Assembly (NCBI RefSeq): GCF_016860525.1 | Contig: NZ_BNEA01000015.1 | Coordinates: forward strand, 5,108,501 to 5,172,500 | Direction: 5' to 3' | DNA length: 64,000 nt | DNA from: Streptomyces rubradiris | Lineage (GTDB): Bacteria > Actinomycetota > Actinomycetes > Streptomycetales > Streptomycetaceae | In this document: in pieces, positions 16,354-26,870 of the stretch | How the letters are laid out: each line of letters starts with the position of its first letter | Numbering within the stretch: the first letter of the stretch is position 1 | Translations under genes and position numbers: made by a program | Notes under the pieces: generated by a model | Databases searched by the model: none | Seen by the model: only the letters and a program-made list of their open reading frames with translations | What the model was told of the DNA's origin: nothing

Positions 16354-17193
16354 ATGGCAAGTGTGCTCGTGGTCGAGGACGACCAGTTCGTACGCTCGGC
16401 GCTCATCCGGCAGTTGACCGACGCCGCCCACACGGTGCGCAGCGTCGGCACGGCACTGGAGGCGCTGCGCGAGGTCGCCCACGTCCGTTTCGACGTGGTC
16501 GTCCTGGACCTCGGACTGCCCGATCTGGACGGCTCCGAGGCCCTGAAGATGCTCCGGGGCGTCACCGACGTGCCGGTCATCATCGCCACCGCCCGGGACG
16601 ACGAGGCCGAGATCGTCCGGCTGCTCAACGCGGGGGCGGACGACTATCTGACCAAGCCGTTCTCCGTGGAGCACCTGTGCGCCCGGATGGCGGCCGTGCT
16701 GCGCCGGGCCCGGGCCGGCGGCGGTGAGACGCCGTCCTCGTCCGTGCTCCGCGTCGGCGGCCTGACCGTCGACCCGCTGCGCCGCCAGGCGGAACTGGAC
16801 GGCGTCCGGCTCGACCTGACCCGCCGCGAGTTCGATCTGCTCGCCTTCCTCGCCGCCCGTCCCGGGGTCGTCGTGCCGCGCCGGGAACTCCTCGCCGAGG
16901 TCTGGCGGCAGACCTACGGCGACGACCAGACCATCGACGTCCATCTGTCCTGGCTCCGCCGCAAACTGGGCGAGACGGCCGCCCGCCCGCGCTACCTGCA
17001 CACCCTCCGAGGCGTCGGCGTCAAACTCGAACCCCCGGCACCGGAAGGCCCCGTGCCCGAGCCTCCGGTGTCCCGGCCGGGCAGATCCGAGCCGCCGGTG
17101 TCTTGGCCGACCGTGCCCGGCCCCTCCGCACCCGGTCCCTCCGAACCCGCCCCCCGCGTGCCCCCGTCCCCCTTCGGCGGCGAGGCGCGATGA
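16354..17193 (+). CDS. OmpR-family response regulator
   Basis: 279 aa from ATG 16354. The receiver domain (1-120) has the acidic pair 'VEDD', phospho-acceptor Asp52 in 'VVVLDLGLPDLDG', a conserved Thr in 'IIATARDD' and Lys in 'DYLTKPFS'. A winged-helix DNA-binding domain follows (about 130-225, 'LTRREFDLLAFLAARPGVVV', 'DVHLSWLRRKLGE'). The C-terminal 50 residues are a Pro/Ser-rich tail unusual for the family. Its stop overlaps the start of the histidine kinase gene (ATGA), so the pair is co-translated. The regulon is unknown; the divergent membrane protein is an obvious candidate. Confidence 0.92.
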   Translation: MASVLVVEDDQFVRSALIRQLTDAAHTVRSVGTALEALREVAHVRFDVVVLDLGLPDLDGSEALKMLRGVTDVPVIIATARDDEAEIVRLLNAGADDYLTKPFSVEHLCARMAAVLRRARAGGGETPSSSVLRVGGLTVDPLRRQAELDGVRLDLTRREFDLLAFLAARPGVVVPRRELLAEVWRQTYGDDQTIDVHLSWLRRKLGETAARPRYLHTLRGVGVKLEPPAPEGPVPEPPVSRPGRSEPPVSWPTVPGPSAPGPSEPAPRVPPSPFGGEAR

Positions 17194-18593
17194 GGTGGGC
17201 GTTGGTCAAGGTCTGTCTCGCGGTGACCACGATGGTCGTCGTCGCCTTCGCGGTGCCGCTCGGCCTGGTCGTCAAGGAGATGGCCCGTGACCGCGCGTTC
17301 TCCAACGCCGAGCGGGAGGCCGCCGCGGTCGCGCCCGCGCTGTCCATCACCACCGACCGGGACCAGCTGGAGCGGGTCGTGGCCTCGGCCGGAGCCGGCT
17401 CCCGGATGGCCGTGCACCTGCCCGCCGACGGCGGCCGGGCCGCGCTGGACCTCGGCCGGCAGCGCGCCGCCGCCCGGGACGTCCGGGCCGTCCGCGGACT
17501 CGGCCGCGCCTCCACCACCACCGTGCCCGGCGGCTCCACCCTGCTCCAGCCGGTCGCCCTCGGCTCGGGCGCGATAGCCGTCGTCGAGGTGTACGTCCCG
17601 GAGTCCGAGGTGACCAACGGCGTCGGCACGGCCTGGGCGGTGCTCGCCGCCGTCGGCCTGGCGCTGATCGTCGGCTCGGTGGCCGTCGCCGACCGGCTCG
17701 GGGTGCGCATGGTGCGCCCCGCGCGCCGGCTGGTGGAGGGCGCGCACGAACTGGGCGAGGGCAAGCTGGGCGCCCGGGTGCCCGAGGACGGCCCGACCGA
17801 ACTGCGGCTGGCCGCCAGCGCGTTCAACGCCATGGCCGACCAGGTCGTCCAGCTCCTCGCCAACGAACGCGAGCTGGCGGCCGACCTCTCGCACCGGCTG
17901 CGCACCCCGCTCACCGTGCTCCGGCTGAACGCGGCCTCCCTCGGCGGCGGACCGGCCGCCGAGCAGACCCGGGCCGCCGTCGCCCAGCTGGAACGCGAGG
18001 TCGACACCATCATCCGCACCGCCCGGGAGGCCAAGCCGCAGACGGCCGCCGCCGGGCCCGGCGCCGGCTGCGACGCGGCCGAAGTGGTGCGCGAGCGCAT
18101 GGAGTTCTGGTCCGCGCTGGCCGAGGACGAGGGCCGCAAGTGGCGGGTGGCCGGGGTGGACAGGCCGGTGCGCGTACCCGTGGCCCGCGCCGACCTGGTC
18201 GCCGCCCTCGACGCCCTGCTCGGCAATGTGTTCCGGCACACCGCCGAGGGCACCGCCTTCGCGGTCGACGTGCACAACGGCGAGGACGCGGTGATCGTGC
18301 TCGTCTCCGACGCGGGCCCCGGCATATCCGACCCCCAGGCGGCGATGGCCCGCGGCCGGGGCTCCGGGCACACCGGCTCCACCGGGCTGGGCCTGGACAT
18401 CGTCCGCCGGCTCGCCGAGTCCACCGGCGGTGACGTGCGCATCGGCTCCTCGGTGCTGGGCGGCACGGAGGTGCGGATCTGGTTGCAGCAGACCGGACGG
18501 GGACCGGCGGGCCGTGGCCGGGCAGGAGCCGTGCGCAGGCGCCGGCCGGGCAAATCGGTCTTCGCCTTTAACCGACCCCGATCGCTTCCTTAA
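17190..18593 (+). CDS. Sensor histidine kinase
   Basis: 467 aa from ATG 17190, overlapping the regulator stop by 4 bp. Topology: transmembrane helix at residues about 5-28, extracellular loop of about 115 residues, second helix about 145-170, HAMP linker, then the dimerisation helix with phospho-acceptor His235 in 'DLSHRLRTPLTVLRLN'. The catalytic ATPase domain shows the N-box 'ALLGNVFRHT', G1 'DAGPGIS' and G2 'GSTGLGLDIV'. The C-terminal 35 residues are Arg/Gly-rich and basic. The signal sensed is not evident from the short loop. Confidence 0.92.
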   Translation: MRWALVKVCLAVTTMVVVAFAVPLGLVVKEMARDRAFSNAEREAAAVAPALSITTDRDQLERVVASAGAGSRMAVHLPADGGRAALDLGRQRAAARDVRAVRGLGRASTTTVPGGSTLLQPVALGSGAIAVVEVYVPESEVTNGVGTAWAVLAAVGLALIVGSVAVADRLGVRMVRPARRLVEGAHELGEGKLGARVPEDGPTELRLAASAFNAMADQVVQLLANERELAADLSHRLRTPLTVLRLNAASLGGGPAAEQTRAAVAQLEREVDTIIRTAREAKPQTAAAGPGAGCDAAEVVRERMEFWSALAEDEGRKWRVAGVDRPVRVPVARADLVAALDALLGNVFRHTAEGTAFAVDVHNGEDAVIVLVSDAGPGISDPQAAMARGRGSGHTGSTGLGLDIVRRLAESTGGDVRIGSSVLGGTEVRIWLQQTGRGPAGRGRAGAVRRRRPGKSVFAFNRPRSLP

Positions 18594-18622
18594 GCGAACC
18601 CTAAGGTGCGCGAAGGGCGCCC

Positions 18623-18641
18623 CGGACAAGCGGTTTGTCCG
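18623..18641. promoter_or_regulatory. Inverted repeat in the chitinase promoter
   Basis: CGGACAA and TTGTCCG (7 bp each) are separated by 5 bp and lie about 63 bp upstream of the GH18 gene start, between it and the kinase gene. It is a plausible operator. It does not match the DasR consensus, so the regulator is unknown. Confidence 0.35.
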
Positions 18642-18703
18642 TTTCCGGATCGCTAGCGTGCTGCCGCACCCCACCCCCGTGAACAGCGAAGGCAGGCACG
18701 CGC

Positions 18704-20173
18704 ATGAGCACGCACCGGCGCAGGATCAGTGGCAGGAACAAGGCGATAGGCGGCCTGCTGGCCGCGGCCGTGACCGGCGGCGGCGCGGTCCTGCTCACCG
18801 GCACCGCCAACGCCGCCGGGGTGCACGCCGCGTACACCAGGACCAGCGACTGGTCCACGGGCTACACCGCCCAGTACGTCGTCACCAACAACACCGGCGA
18901 GACCGAGAAGACCTGGACGCTGGAGTTCGACCTGCCCGCGGGCGCCACGCTCTCCTCGCTCTGGAACGGCGAGTGGAGCGTCAGCGGCCGGCACGTCACC
19001 GTGAAGCCGGCCGCCTGGGACACCGCCGGGCTGGCCCCCGGCAAGTCGGTGACCGTCGGCTTCGTGGTGAACGGCGGCGGCGACCCGGACGGCTGCCGCA
19101 TCGACGGCACCCAGTGCTCCGCGGACGGCGCCGCCACCCCCGAGCCGAGCGGCCGCCCGACCCGGACCACCCCGGCCCCGGACCCCACCCCCACCAGGAC
19201 GACCACGCCGACCCAGACCGTCACCCCGGCCCCCACCCCCTCGCAGAGCACCGGCACGGGCACCGGAACCGGCAGCACCGCCTCCGCCGGCTTCGCTCCT
19301 TACGTCGACACCTCCCTCTACCCGGCCTTCGACCTCCTCGGCGCGGCCGACGCCACCGGCGTGAAGGAGTACACCCTCGCCTTCCTCACCGACGGCGGCG
19401 GCTGCACCCCCAAGTGGGGCGGGGTCACGGACCTCACCGGCGACGGCGTGGCCGCGCAGATCGGCGCGCTGCGCGCCAAGGGCGGTGACGTGCGGGTCTC
19501 CTTCGGCGGCGCCGCCGGCTCGGAGCTGGCCACCACCTGCTCCTCCGCGGACGCGCTGGCGGCGGCGTACGGCAAGGCGGTCGACGCCTTCCGGCTGACC
19601 AAGGTGGACTTCGACGTCGAGGGCGGCGCGCTGCCCGACAAGGCCGCCAACACCCGCCGCGCCCAGGCCATCGCCAAGCTCCAGGCCCGGCACCCCGGCC
19701 TGGACGTCTCCTTCACCCTTCCGGTGATGCCCGAGGGCCTCACCCAGGCCGGTGTCGACCTCCTCGCCGACGCCAAGGCCAACGGCGTGCGGACCGGCAC
19801 CGTCAACATCATGGCGATGGACTACGGCGCCTCGTACGGCGGGGACATGGGGACCTACGCCGAGCAGGCCGCGACCGCCACCCAGGCCCAGGTCAAGAGC
19901 GTGCTGGGGCTGTCCGACGCCGCCGCCTGGAAGACCGTGGCCGTCACCCCGATGATCGGCGTCAACGACGTCTCCTCCGAGGTCTTCAAGGTCGAGGACG
20001 CCACCCAACTGGTGAACTTCGCCAAGTCCAAGGGCCTCGGCGGGCTGTCCATGTGGTCCGCGACCCGGGACAAGAGCTGCGCGGGCGGCCCCAAGCCCGC
20101 CGCCGACCCCACGTGCAGCTCCGTCGCCCAGGAGCCGTACGCCTTCTCGAAGGCGTTCGCCGCCTACAAGTGA
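18704..20173 (+). CDS. Secreted GH18 chitinase with N-terminal CBM2-type domain
   Basis: 489 aa from ATG 18704. A signal peptide (residues 1-37, twin-Arg-rich N-region, cleavage near 'ANA-AG') is followed by a CBM2-like cellulose/chitin-binding domain (about 38-140, 'TSDWSTGYTAQYVVTNNTG', 'LSSLWNGEWSVSG'). A Pro/Thr linker comes next, then a GH18 catalytic barrel (about 200-489). The GH18 signature appears as 'KVDFDVEGG', giving the DxDxE acid/base pair, and 'MAMDYGA' follows. The protein should act on extracellular chitin or related glycans. The window also encodes a GH20 hexosaminidase, which would process the released oligosaccharides. Confidence 0.9.
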   Translation: MSTHRRRISGRNKAIGGLLAAAVTGGGAVLLTGTANAAGVHAAYTRTSDWSTGYTAQYVVTNNTGETEKTWTLEFDLPAGATLSSLWNGEWSVSGRHVTVKPAAWDTAGLAPGKSVTVGFVVNGGGDPDGCRIDGTQCSADGAATPEPSGRPTRTTPAPDPTPTRTTTPTQTVTPAPTPSQSTGTGTGTGSTASAGFAPYVDTSLYPAFDLLGAADATGVKEYTLAFLTDGGGCTPKWGGVTDLTGDGVAAQIGALRAKGGDVRVSFGGAAGSELATTCSSADALAAAYGKAVDAFRLTKVDFDVEGGALPDKAANTRRAQAIAKLQARHPGLDVSFTLPVMPEGLTQAGVDLLADAKANGVRTGTVNIMAMDYGASYGGDMGTYAEQAATATQAQVKSVLGLSDAAAWKTVAVTPMIGVNDVSSEVFKVEDATQLVNFAKSKGLGGLSMWSATRDKSCAGGPKPAADPTCSSVAQEPYAFSKAFAAYK

Positions 20174-20192
20174 CCTGCCCGCACGGGCGTGC

Positions 20193-20230
20193 CCGCCCCG
20201 GCCGGACGACCACGCCCTGGGCCGGGGCGG
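20193..20230. terminator. Hairpin between convergent chitinase and SARP genes
   Basis: CCGCCCCGGCC (20193-20203) pairs perfectly with 20220-20230. It lies between two convergent stops and is a likely bidirectional terminator; no U-tract. Confidence 0.6.
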
Positions 20231-20237
20231 TGCCGGG

Positions 20238-23159
20238 TCAGGAGGCCAGCGCCGACGCGGCGCCCTCGTGCAGCAGGTCCCGCAGAACCCGGGCCTGGCC
20301 CGTGCCCAGATTCTCGTACAGGGCGAGCGCCTCCCGCCAGCAGGACTTGGCCCGGCCGGACTGGCCGAGCCGGTCGAGCGCACGGCCCAGCAGCGTCAGC
20401 GCGTCCGCCCGCCGCACGTCCCCGCCCACCTCGGCCAGCGGAACCAGTGCCGCCTCGGCGGAGGCGGCGGCAGCCGCCGGAGCGCCCTGGGCGAGCTGGA
20501 TCTCCGCCATCCGGTAGTGCGTCATGCTCTGCCAGAACAGCTGCCTGCTGCCCCGGAACACCTCCAGCGCCTCGTCGAGCAGGCGCAGCGCGGCATCCGG
20601 CTCGCCGGAGGCGGCCAGGGCGAGCGCCAGGGCGTAGCGCGCGTTGGCGCCGCGCAGGGCGTGGCCCATCGCGTCGTACATCTCCACGCCCTGCCGGGCC
20701 AGCCGGACCGCCTCCTCGGGGCGGCCGTCCGCCACCCGGAGACGGGACAGGCCGCTCAGCGCCGCCGCCTCGCCCGGCCGGTCGCCGCAGGCGCGGAAGC
20801 CGTCGGCCGCGCGGGTCAGATGCCTCTCGCCGTCCGCGAGCCGGCCCCGGTAGTGCGCGATGACGCCCCGCCGGTCACAGGCCCAGGCCGTGGTCAGGGG
20901 GTCGGTGTCGGCGCTCAGTTCGACGGCCCGCGCGGCGGCCTCGTCGGCGGCCTCGAACCGGCCGCTGATCACATGGGCATGGGCCGCCGTGATCAGGGCC
21001 CGCGCCTCGGCCCGCCGGTCGCCGGCCGCGCGGGCGGCGTCGCACAGGGCCAGGGCCGCCTCCTCGTACGGCTGCGAGAGGCTGCCCTCGGACAGGTCGA
21101 GCGCGGCCCAGAGCGTGTCCACCGCGCGCCGCAGCAGCGGTGACCGGGCCGTCTGGCGGACCACGGAGAGCAGGGGCCCGGCCTCCGCGTAGAGCCAGTC
21201 CCGGGCCGCCGGCGGGTCGGCGAAGGACAGCCCGGGGTGCCCGGCGGTCTCCAGGTGGTCCACCAGCCGGTCCTCCGGCCGCTCGATCGCGTACGCGCGG
21301 GTGGCCGTGGCCAGGTAGAAGTCCAGCAGCCGGCCGAGGGCGGCCTCCCGTTCGGCGGGCCCCTCGTCCCGCTCCGTGCGGGCGCGGGCGAAGAGGCGGA
21401 CCAGATCGTGGAAGTGGTAGCGGCCGGGCGCGGCCGATGTCAGCAGGTGGGCGTCGACCAGGAACTCGAGCAGGTCCTCGGCGTCCTCGGCCGGGAGGTC
21501 CAGCAGGGCCGCCGCCGCGGCCAGGGAGATGTCGGGGCCGTCGGCCAGGCCGAGGAGGCGGAAGGCGCGGGCCTGGGCGGGCTCCAGCCGTTCGTAGACG
21601 TATGCGAACAGCGCCGTCACCCTCAGGTCGCCGCCGTAAAGCTCGTCCAGGCGGCGCCGTTCGTCGGCGAGCTTGGCCACCAGCACCGAGATCGTCCAGG
21701 TGCGGCGGGCGGCCAGGCGGGCGGCGGCGATGCGGATGGCCAGGGGCAGGTAACCGCAGGCTGCGACCACGTCCATGGCCGCCTCGCGTTCCGCCCGCAC
21801 CCGCTCCTCGCCCACGATCCGCGTGAACAGGGCCAGGGCCTCCTCCGGGGACATGACATCCAGGTCCACCAGGTGGGCGCCCGCAAGGTCCGGCATGCGC
21901 ACGCGCGAGGTCACCAGGGCCGCGCAGCCGGGGGTGCCGGGCAGCAGCGGGCGCACCTGGGCCGCGTCCCGGGCGTCGTCCAGGACCACCAGGACCCGCC
22001 GGCCGCGCAGCAGCGAGCGGTACAGCGCCGCCCGCTCCTCCGTCGAGTCGGGGATCGCCGCATCCGGGGTGCCGAGCGCGCGCAGGAACGAGCCGAGCAC
22101 CGTGGCCGGTTCGGCGGGACGCCGCTCCGCGCCTTGGAGGACGGCCCACAACTGCCCGTCCGGGAAGGCGGGGCTGACAAGGTGCGCCACCTGGACCGCC
22201 AGTGCGGTCTTGCCGACCCCGGCCATGCCCGTGACGGATGCTACGGCCATCACCTTGCCCTCACCTGACGTGAGCGCGTCGCGCAGCTCCTCCACGAACG
22301 TGGTCCGGCCCGTGAAGTCGGATACGGCAGCCGGGAGTTGCGCGGGTACGACGGGTGCGGCAGCCGGTCCGGCCACCGGGGCCGAGGGCTGTGCGAGGAC
22401 CGGGTCCGCCTGCAGGATGCGCTGCTGGAGGTCGCTGAGGCCCGGCCGCGGGTCCACGCCCAGTTCGTCCCGGAGCAGCCGACGGGTGTCCGCGTACACC
22501 GCGAGCGCCTCCGCCTGCCGGCCGCTGCGGTACAGCGCCAGCATTAGCAGTTCGCGCAGCCGTTCGCGCAGCGGATGGGCCGCCGTCAGCGCGGTCAGCT
22601 CGGCCACCGCCTCGGCGTGCCGGCCCTGGTCCAGGTCCATGTCCAGGCGGGATTCGAGGAGTTGCAGCCGCCACTCCTCCAGGCGGGTCCGCTGTGCCTC
22701 CGCGTAGGGGCCGGGCACGCCGGCCAGCGGCTCGCCGTCCCACAGCGCGAGCGCCCGGCCGAGGACGTCCCGTGCCCGGCCCAGCTCCCCGGCGGCGCGC
22801 GCCTGCTCCGCCTCCTCCGCCAGGCTTTGTGCGGTCCACAGGTCGACGGCGCCCTCGGGCAGCGCGCTGATCGCGTATCCGCCCGGACGGCTGACCACGA
22901 CGTCGGGGCCCAGCACCTTCCGCAGCCGGGAGGCATACGTGCGCACGCCGGGCAGCGCCGACGCGGGCGGTTCGGTGCCCCACAGGGAGTCGATGAGCTC
23001 GGCGGTGCTCGCCGTACGGCCTTCGCGCAGCAACAGGGCGGCCAGCAGCGCCCGTTGGTAGGGACTGCCCGTGGCCAGGGAGTCCTCGCCCCGCCAGGCG
23101 CGCACCGGGCCGAGGAGGGTGAACCGCAGTTCCGGGTCACCGGATACCGATTCACGCAT
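20238..23159 (-). CDS. AfsR/SARP-family transcriptional regulator (BTAD, NB-ARC, TPR)
   Basis: 973 aa from ATG 23159, with GGAAGGGGG just upstream. N-terminal OmpR-type DNA-binding domain (about 10-100, 'SPYQRALLAALLLREG', 'VRTYASRLRKVLG') plus the bacterial transcriptional activation domain (to about 260). Then an NB-ARC ATPase (about 300-560) with P-loop 'VTGMAGVGKTALAVQ' and 'VLVVLDDARD'. The C-terminal third is TPR-like. This is the long AfsR architecture that activates secondary metabolism or stress genes in Streptomyces. No biosynthetic cluster lies beside it, so its targets are unknown. Two heptamer repeats 48 and 59 bp upstream suggest autoregulation. Confidence 0.9.
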   Translation of the reverse strand: MRESVSGDPELRFTLLGPVRAWRGEDSLATGSPYQRALLAALLLREGRTASTAELIDSLWGTEPPASALPGVRTYASRLRKVLGPDVVVSRPGGYAISALPEGAVDLWTAQSLAEEAEQARAAGELGRARDVLGRALALWDGEPLAGVPGPYAEAQRTRLEEWRLQLLESRLDMDLDQGRHAEAVAELTALTAAHPLRERLRELLMLALYRSGRQAEALAVYADTRRLLRDELGVDPRPGLSDLQQRILQADPVLAQPSAPVAGPAAAPVVPAQLPAAVSDFTGRTTFVEELRDALTSGEGKVMAVASVTGMAGVGKTALAVQVAHLVSPAFPDGQLWAVLQGAERRPAEPATVLGSFLRALGTPDAAIPDSTEERAALYRSLLRGRRVLVVLDDARDAAQVRPLLPGTPGCAALVTSRVRMPDLAGAHLVDLDVMSPEEALALFTRIVGEERVRAEREAAMDVVAACGYLPLAIRIAAARLAARRTWTISVLVAKLADERRRLDELYGGDLRVTALFAYVYERLEPAQARAFRLLGLADGPDISLAAAAALLDLPAEDAEDLLEFLVDAHLLTSAAPGRYHFHDLVRLFARARTERDEGPAEREAALGRLLDFYLATATRAYAIERPEDRLVDHLETAGHPGLSFADPPAARDWLYAEAGPLLSVVRQTARSPLLRRAVDTLWAALDLSEGSLSQPYEEAALALCDAARAAGDRRAEARALITAAHAHVISGRFEAADEAAARAVELSADTDPLTTAWACDRRGVIAHYRGRLADGERHLTRAADGFRACGDRPGEAAALSGLSRLRVADGRPEEAVRLARQGVEMYDAMGHALRGANARYALALALAASGEPDAALRLLDEALEVFRGSRQLFWQSMTHYRMAEIQLAQGAPAAAAASAEAALVPLAEVGGDVRRADALTLLGRALDRLGQSGRAKSCWREALALYENLGTGQARVLRDLLHEGAASALAS

Positions 23160-23206
23160 GACGCCCCCTTCCCGCAAGTCAGGGTAACAACCGGTGCGGA
23201 CGGCGC

Positions 23207-23224
23207 GTATATCGTTCGTATATC
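23207..23224 (-). promoter_or_regulatory. Putative SARP box: heptamer direct repeats upstream of the SARP gene
   Basis: GTATATC occurs at 23207-23213 and again at 23218-23224, with a 4-bp spacer and an 11-bp period. This is the layout SARP proteins recognise (heptamers on one face of the helix). It lies 48-65 bp before the SARP start codon. Confidence 0.5.
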
Positions 23225-23490
23225 TCGGCGCGCGACCATCTGACGAGCAGTCTTCCGCGACTTGCCCAGTCCGGAGCTGACCTGAGCGGGGGAACCCAGG
23301 GGTGGCTCCCTGGGGCCCCCTGCTCCTTCGTCGTCTCGGCCAACTCTGGTCCACAGGGCTCGGTTTGAGCTACCGTCATATCACCGGCACCTCACCGAGA
23401 CTGTCCATGTCCCCCGCCAAGGGACGCGTATGGCCTGCTCACGGCGTGGCCGGTACCGGACTGGGCATGTCGCACAGAGAAGAGCGCCGT

Positions 23491-23691
23491 ATGCACTCGA
23501 TGAGTCCTGCTGTCCTGCTCTCGGCCGGAGTCGTGGTGACTCTGGCCTATTTCGTACTCGTGGCGTATCTCGCCCGGGCCCTGAAGTCGGCACACCGGCT
23601 GCCCGTGGTGATCGCTGCGCTCGCCGGGCTCCTCGGGGCCCTGCCGGCCATCCTCTACGCGCTGTACTCCGCGCTCAAAGTGATCGCCTGA
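23491..23691 (+). CDS. Small two-helix membrane protein (66 aa)
   Basis: ATG 23491; ATG 23467 is an in-frame alternative and neither has a strong ribosome site. Two hydrophobic helices (about residues 6-28 and 38-62) are separated by the basic turn 'RALKSAHR', suggesting an N-out/C-out hairpin in the membrane. No family recognised. It is divergent from the SARP gene. Its third-codon GC is typical of the chromosome and it overlaps no other gene, which supports it as real. Confidence 0.55.
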   Translation: MHSMSPAVLLSAGVVVTLAYFVLVAYLARALKSAHRLPVVIAALAGLLGALPAILYALYSALKVIA

Positions 23692-23720
23692 CGCCCGGCG
23701 TCCCGCACCGGGGACGACGA

Positions 23721-23756
23721 AGGGCGCGGCCCGTCCCCCACGGCAGGCCGCGCCCT
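23721..23756. terminator. Hairpin between small membrane protein and GH1 gene
   Basis: AGGGCGCGGCC (23721-23731) pairs with 23746-23756, with a 14-base loop. It is located between two convergent genes, 6 bases beyond the GH1 stop. Confidence 0.6.
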
Positions 23757-23761
23757 CCGGG

Positions 23762-25186
<1,425 letters not shown>

Positions 25187-25223
25187 GGAGGCTCTCCCAG
25201 GGGTCGAGTGCACGCATTATGCA

Positions 25224-25237
25224 TGGGAGCGCTCCCA
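25224..25237. promoter_or_regulatory. CebR operator, perfect palindrome, upstream of GH1 gene
   Basis: TGGGAGCGCTCCCA matches the published 14-bp CebR operator base for base. It lies between the LacI gene and the GH1 gene, so repression by a CebR-type LacI protein, relieved by cellobiose or cellotriose, is expected. Confidence 0.88.
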
Positions 25238-25337
25238 CGATGGAAGGGGGAGACGCGGTGGTGCGGTGCGACAGGGGGGCGTGCGGGGGTGCGATGCGAG
25301 AGGGGGCGTGCGGGGGCGCGGTGCGGCGGACGGCCCG

Positions 25338-26387
25338 TCAGGCGGACTCCCGCACCACCAGTTCCGTGGGCAGCACCACCCCGCGCTGCCCCGTGCCGCG
25401 CTGGGCGATCTCCTCCAGCAGCAGGGTCGCCATCGTGCGGCCCATCTCCGCCAGCGGCTGGCGGACGCTGGTCAGCGGCGGGTCGATGTGCCGGGCCACG
25501 ATGGAGTCGTCGAAGCCGACCAGCGCCACGTCCCCGGGTATCCGGCGGCCCGCCGCGCGCAGTTCCTGCACCGCGCCGGAGGCCATCACGTCGGAGGCGG
25601 CGAAGACGGCGTCGAGATCCGGGCGTCGGCGCAGCAGTTCCCGCATGGCCGCGCGTCCGCCCTGCTCGGTGAAGTCGCCCGCCGCGATCAGCTCCCCGGC
25701 GACGGGAACGCCGGCGTCCCGCAGCGCGTCCCGGTAGCCGTCCAGCCGGGCCCGCGCCGCGTCCATGTCCAGCGGGCCGGTGATGGTGGCGACGGCCCGC
25801 CGCCCGCCCGCCAGCAGGTGCCGCACGGCGAGCCGGGCGCCGCCCCGGTTGTCCGCGCGGACATGGCCCAGCCGCTCCCCCTCGCCGCGGCGCCCGGCGA
25901 GCACGGTGGGCACGGCCAGTTCCGCGAGCCGGTCGGGCAGGGTGTCCTCGGCGTGCACCGCCATCAGCAGCACCCCGTCCACCCGTTGCGCGGCGAGGTA
26001 GCCGGCCAGCCGGCCGTACTCGGTCTCGTCGCCGGTGAGCACCAGCAGCAACTGCATGCCCGCGCTGGTCAGTCCGGCGGACACGCCCAGGATGATCTCC
26101 GAGAAGTAGGGCTCGGCGAACAGGCGGCTCTCGGCGTCGGGCACGACCAGCGCCACCGAGTCCGTGCGGCGGGTGGCCAGCGTGCGGGCGGCGCGGTTGG
26201 GGACGTAGCCGAGTTCCGCGATCGCCCGCTCGACGGCCGCCCGGGAGCGGTCGCTGACCTTGGGGGAGCCGTTGATGACCCGGGAGACCGTGCCGCGGCC
26301 CACGCCGGCGCGGGCGGCCACGGCGTTGAGGGTCGGTCGCCGCACGTCCACCGTCCGGGGCGGCTGCGGCTGTTGGGCAGGGCTCAT
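25338..26387 (-). CDS. CebR-type LacI-family repressor, copy A (divergent from cebE)
   Basis: 349 aa from ATG 26387 with GGAAGGTG upstream. The HTH (about residues 17-65) reads 'AARAGVGRGTVSRVINGSP', followed by the hinge and a periplasmic-binding-protein-like effector domain with 'FAEPYFSEII', 'VDGVLLMAVH', 'DAVFAASDVMASG'. It is divergent from cebE across 480 bp and precedes the GH1 gene. Position next to cebE fits the cebR location reported for other Streptomyces, but copy B at 32451 has the same recognition helix, so which one is the orthologue of CebR is not settled by sequence reading alone. Confidence 0.88.
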   Translation of the reverse strand: MSPAQQPQPPRTVDVRRPTLNAVAARAGVGRGTVSRVINGSPKVSDRSRAAVERAIAELGYVPNRAARTLATRRTDSVALVVPDAESRLFAEPYFSEIILGVSAGLTSAGMQLLLVLTGDETEYGRLAGYLAAQRVDGVLLMAVHAEDTLPDRLAELAVPTVLAGRRGEGERLGHVRADNRGGARLAVRHLLAGGRRAVATITGPLDMDAARARLDGYRDALRDAGVPVAGELIAAGDFTEQGGRAAMRELLRRRPDLDAVFAASDVMASGAVQELRAAGRRIPGDVALVGFDDSIVARHIDPPLTSVRQPLAEMGRTMATLLLEEIAQRGTGQRGVVLPTELVVRESA

Positions 26388-26646
26388 CGTTCACCTTCCG
26401 GCGGTCCGGGTCGGGGGCGCTTCATTCTGGCCCAGGAATTCCGGCAACGGCCCCCGGGCTGCGGGCAGATGGCAGCGGGGAGCGGCCGAACCGCCGGTGA
26501 CCTGGGCCGATGCCGGGCGGCCCCAGGCAGACCGAGGTGAGCGGGGCGACACGTTCCCGTGACGTACGGAACACGCTTGCGCAACAACGCCGTCTTCAAG
26601 TCTTGACACCCGGCCCCGGCACGGACGAGTCTTCCGGCATGCCGCG

Positions 26647-26660
26647 TGGGAGCGGTCCCA
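26647..26660. promoter_or_regulatory. CebR-type operator upstream of cebE (one mismatch)
   Basis: TGGGAGCGGTCCCA differs from the perfect palindrome by one central base. It lies about 210 bp before the cebE ATG. A possible -35 TTGACA is at 26603-26608, so the operator would sit at or just after the transcription start. The rest of 26388-26870 shows no gene. Confidence 0.8.
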
Positions 26661-26870
26661 CGGGGTGACCGGGGCTCTCTTCCGTGTGGCCGAAACCACC
26701 CATGGCCTTCCCCTCTACCTTGCATGGCACACCGTTGACCAGCACGTTTCCATCGCACACCGTGTGCTGTTGGCTAGCCGCTGCTCGATCCGAGAGGGCA
26801 GGTCCGGACCGCCCGGCCCGGCGGTCCGAATCCTGAGGTCCCGTTCCCCACTGGAACAAGGAGTAGTGGA

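Noticed and set aside
18594..18703. DasR site (TGGTCTAGACCA-like) before the chitinase gene
   Set aside because: No sequence close to the consensus is present; the inverted repeats seen have different half-sites.
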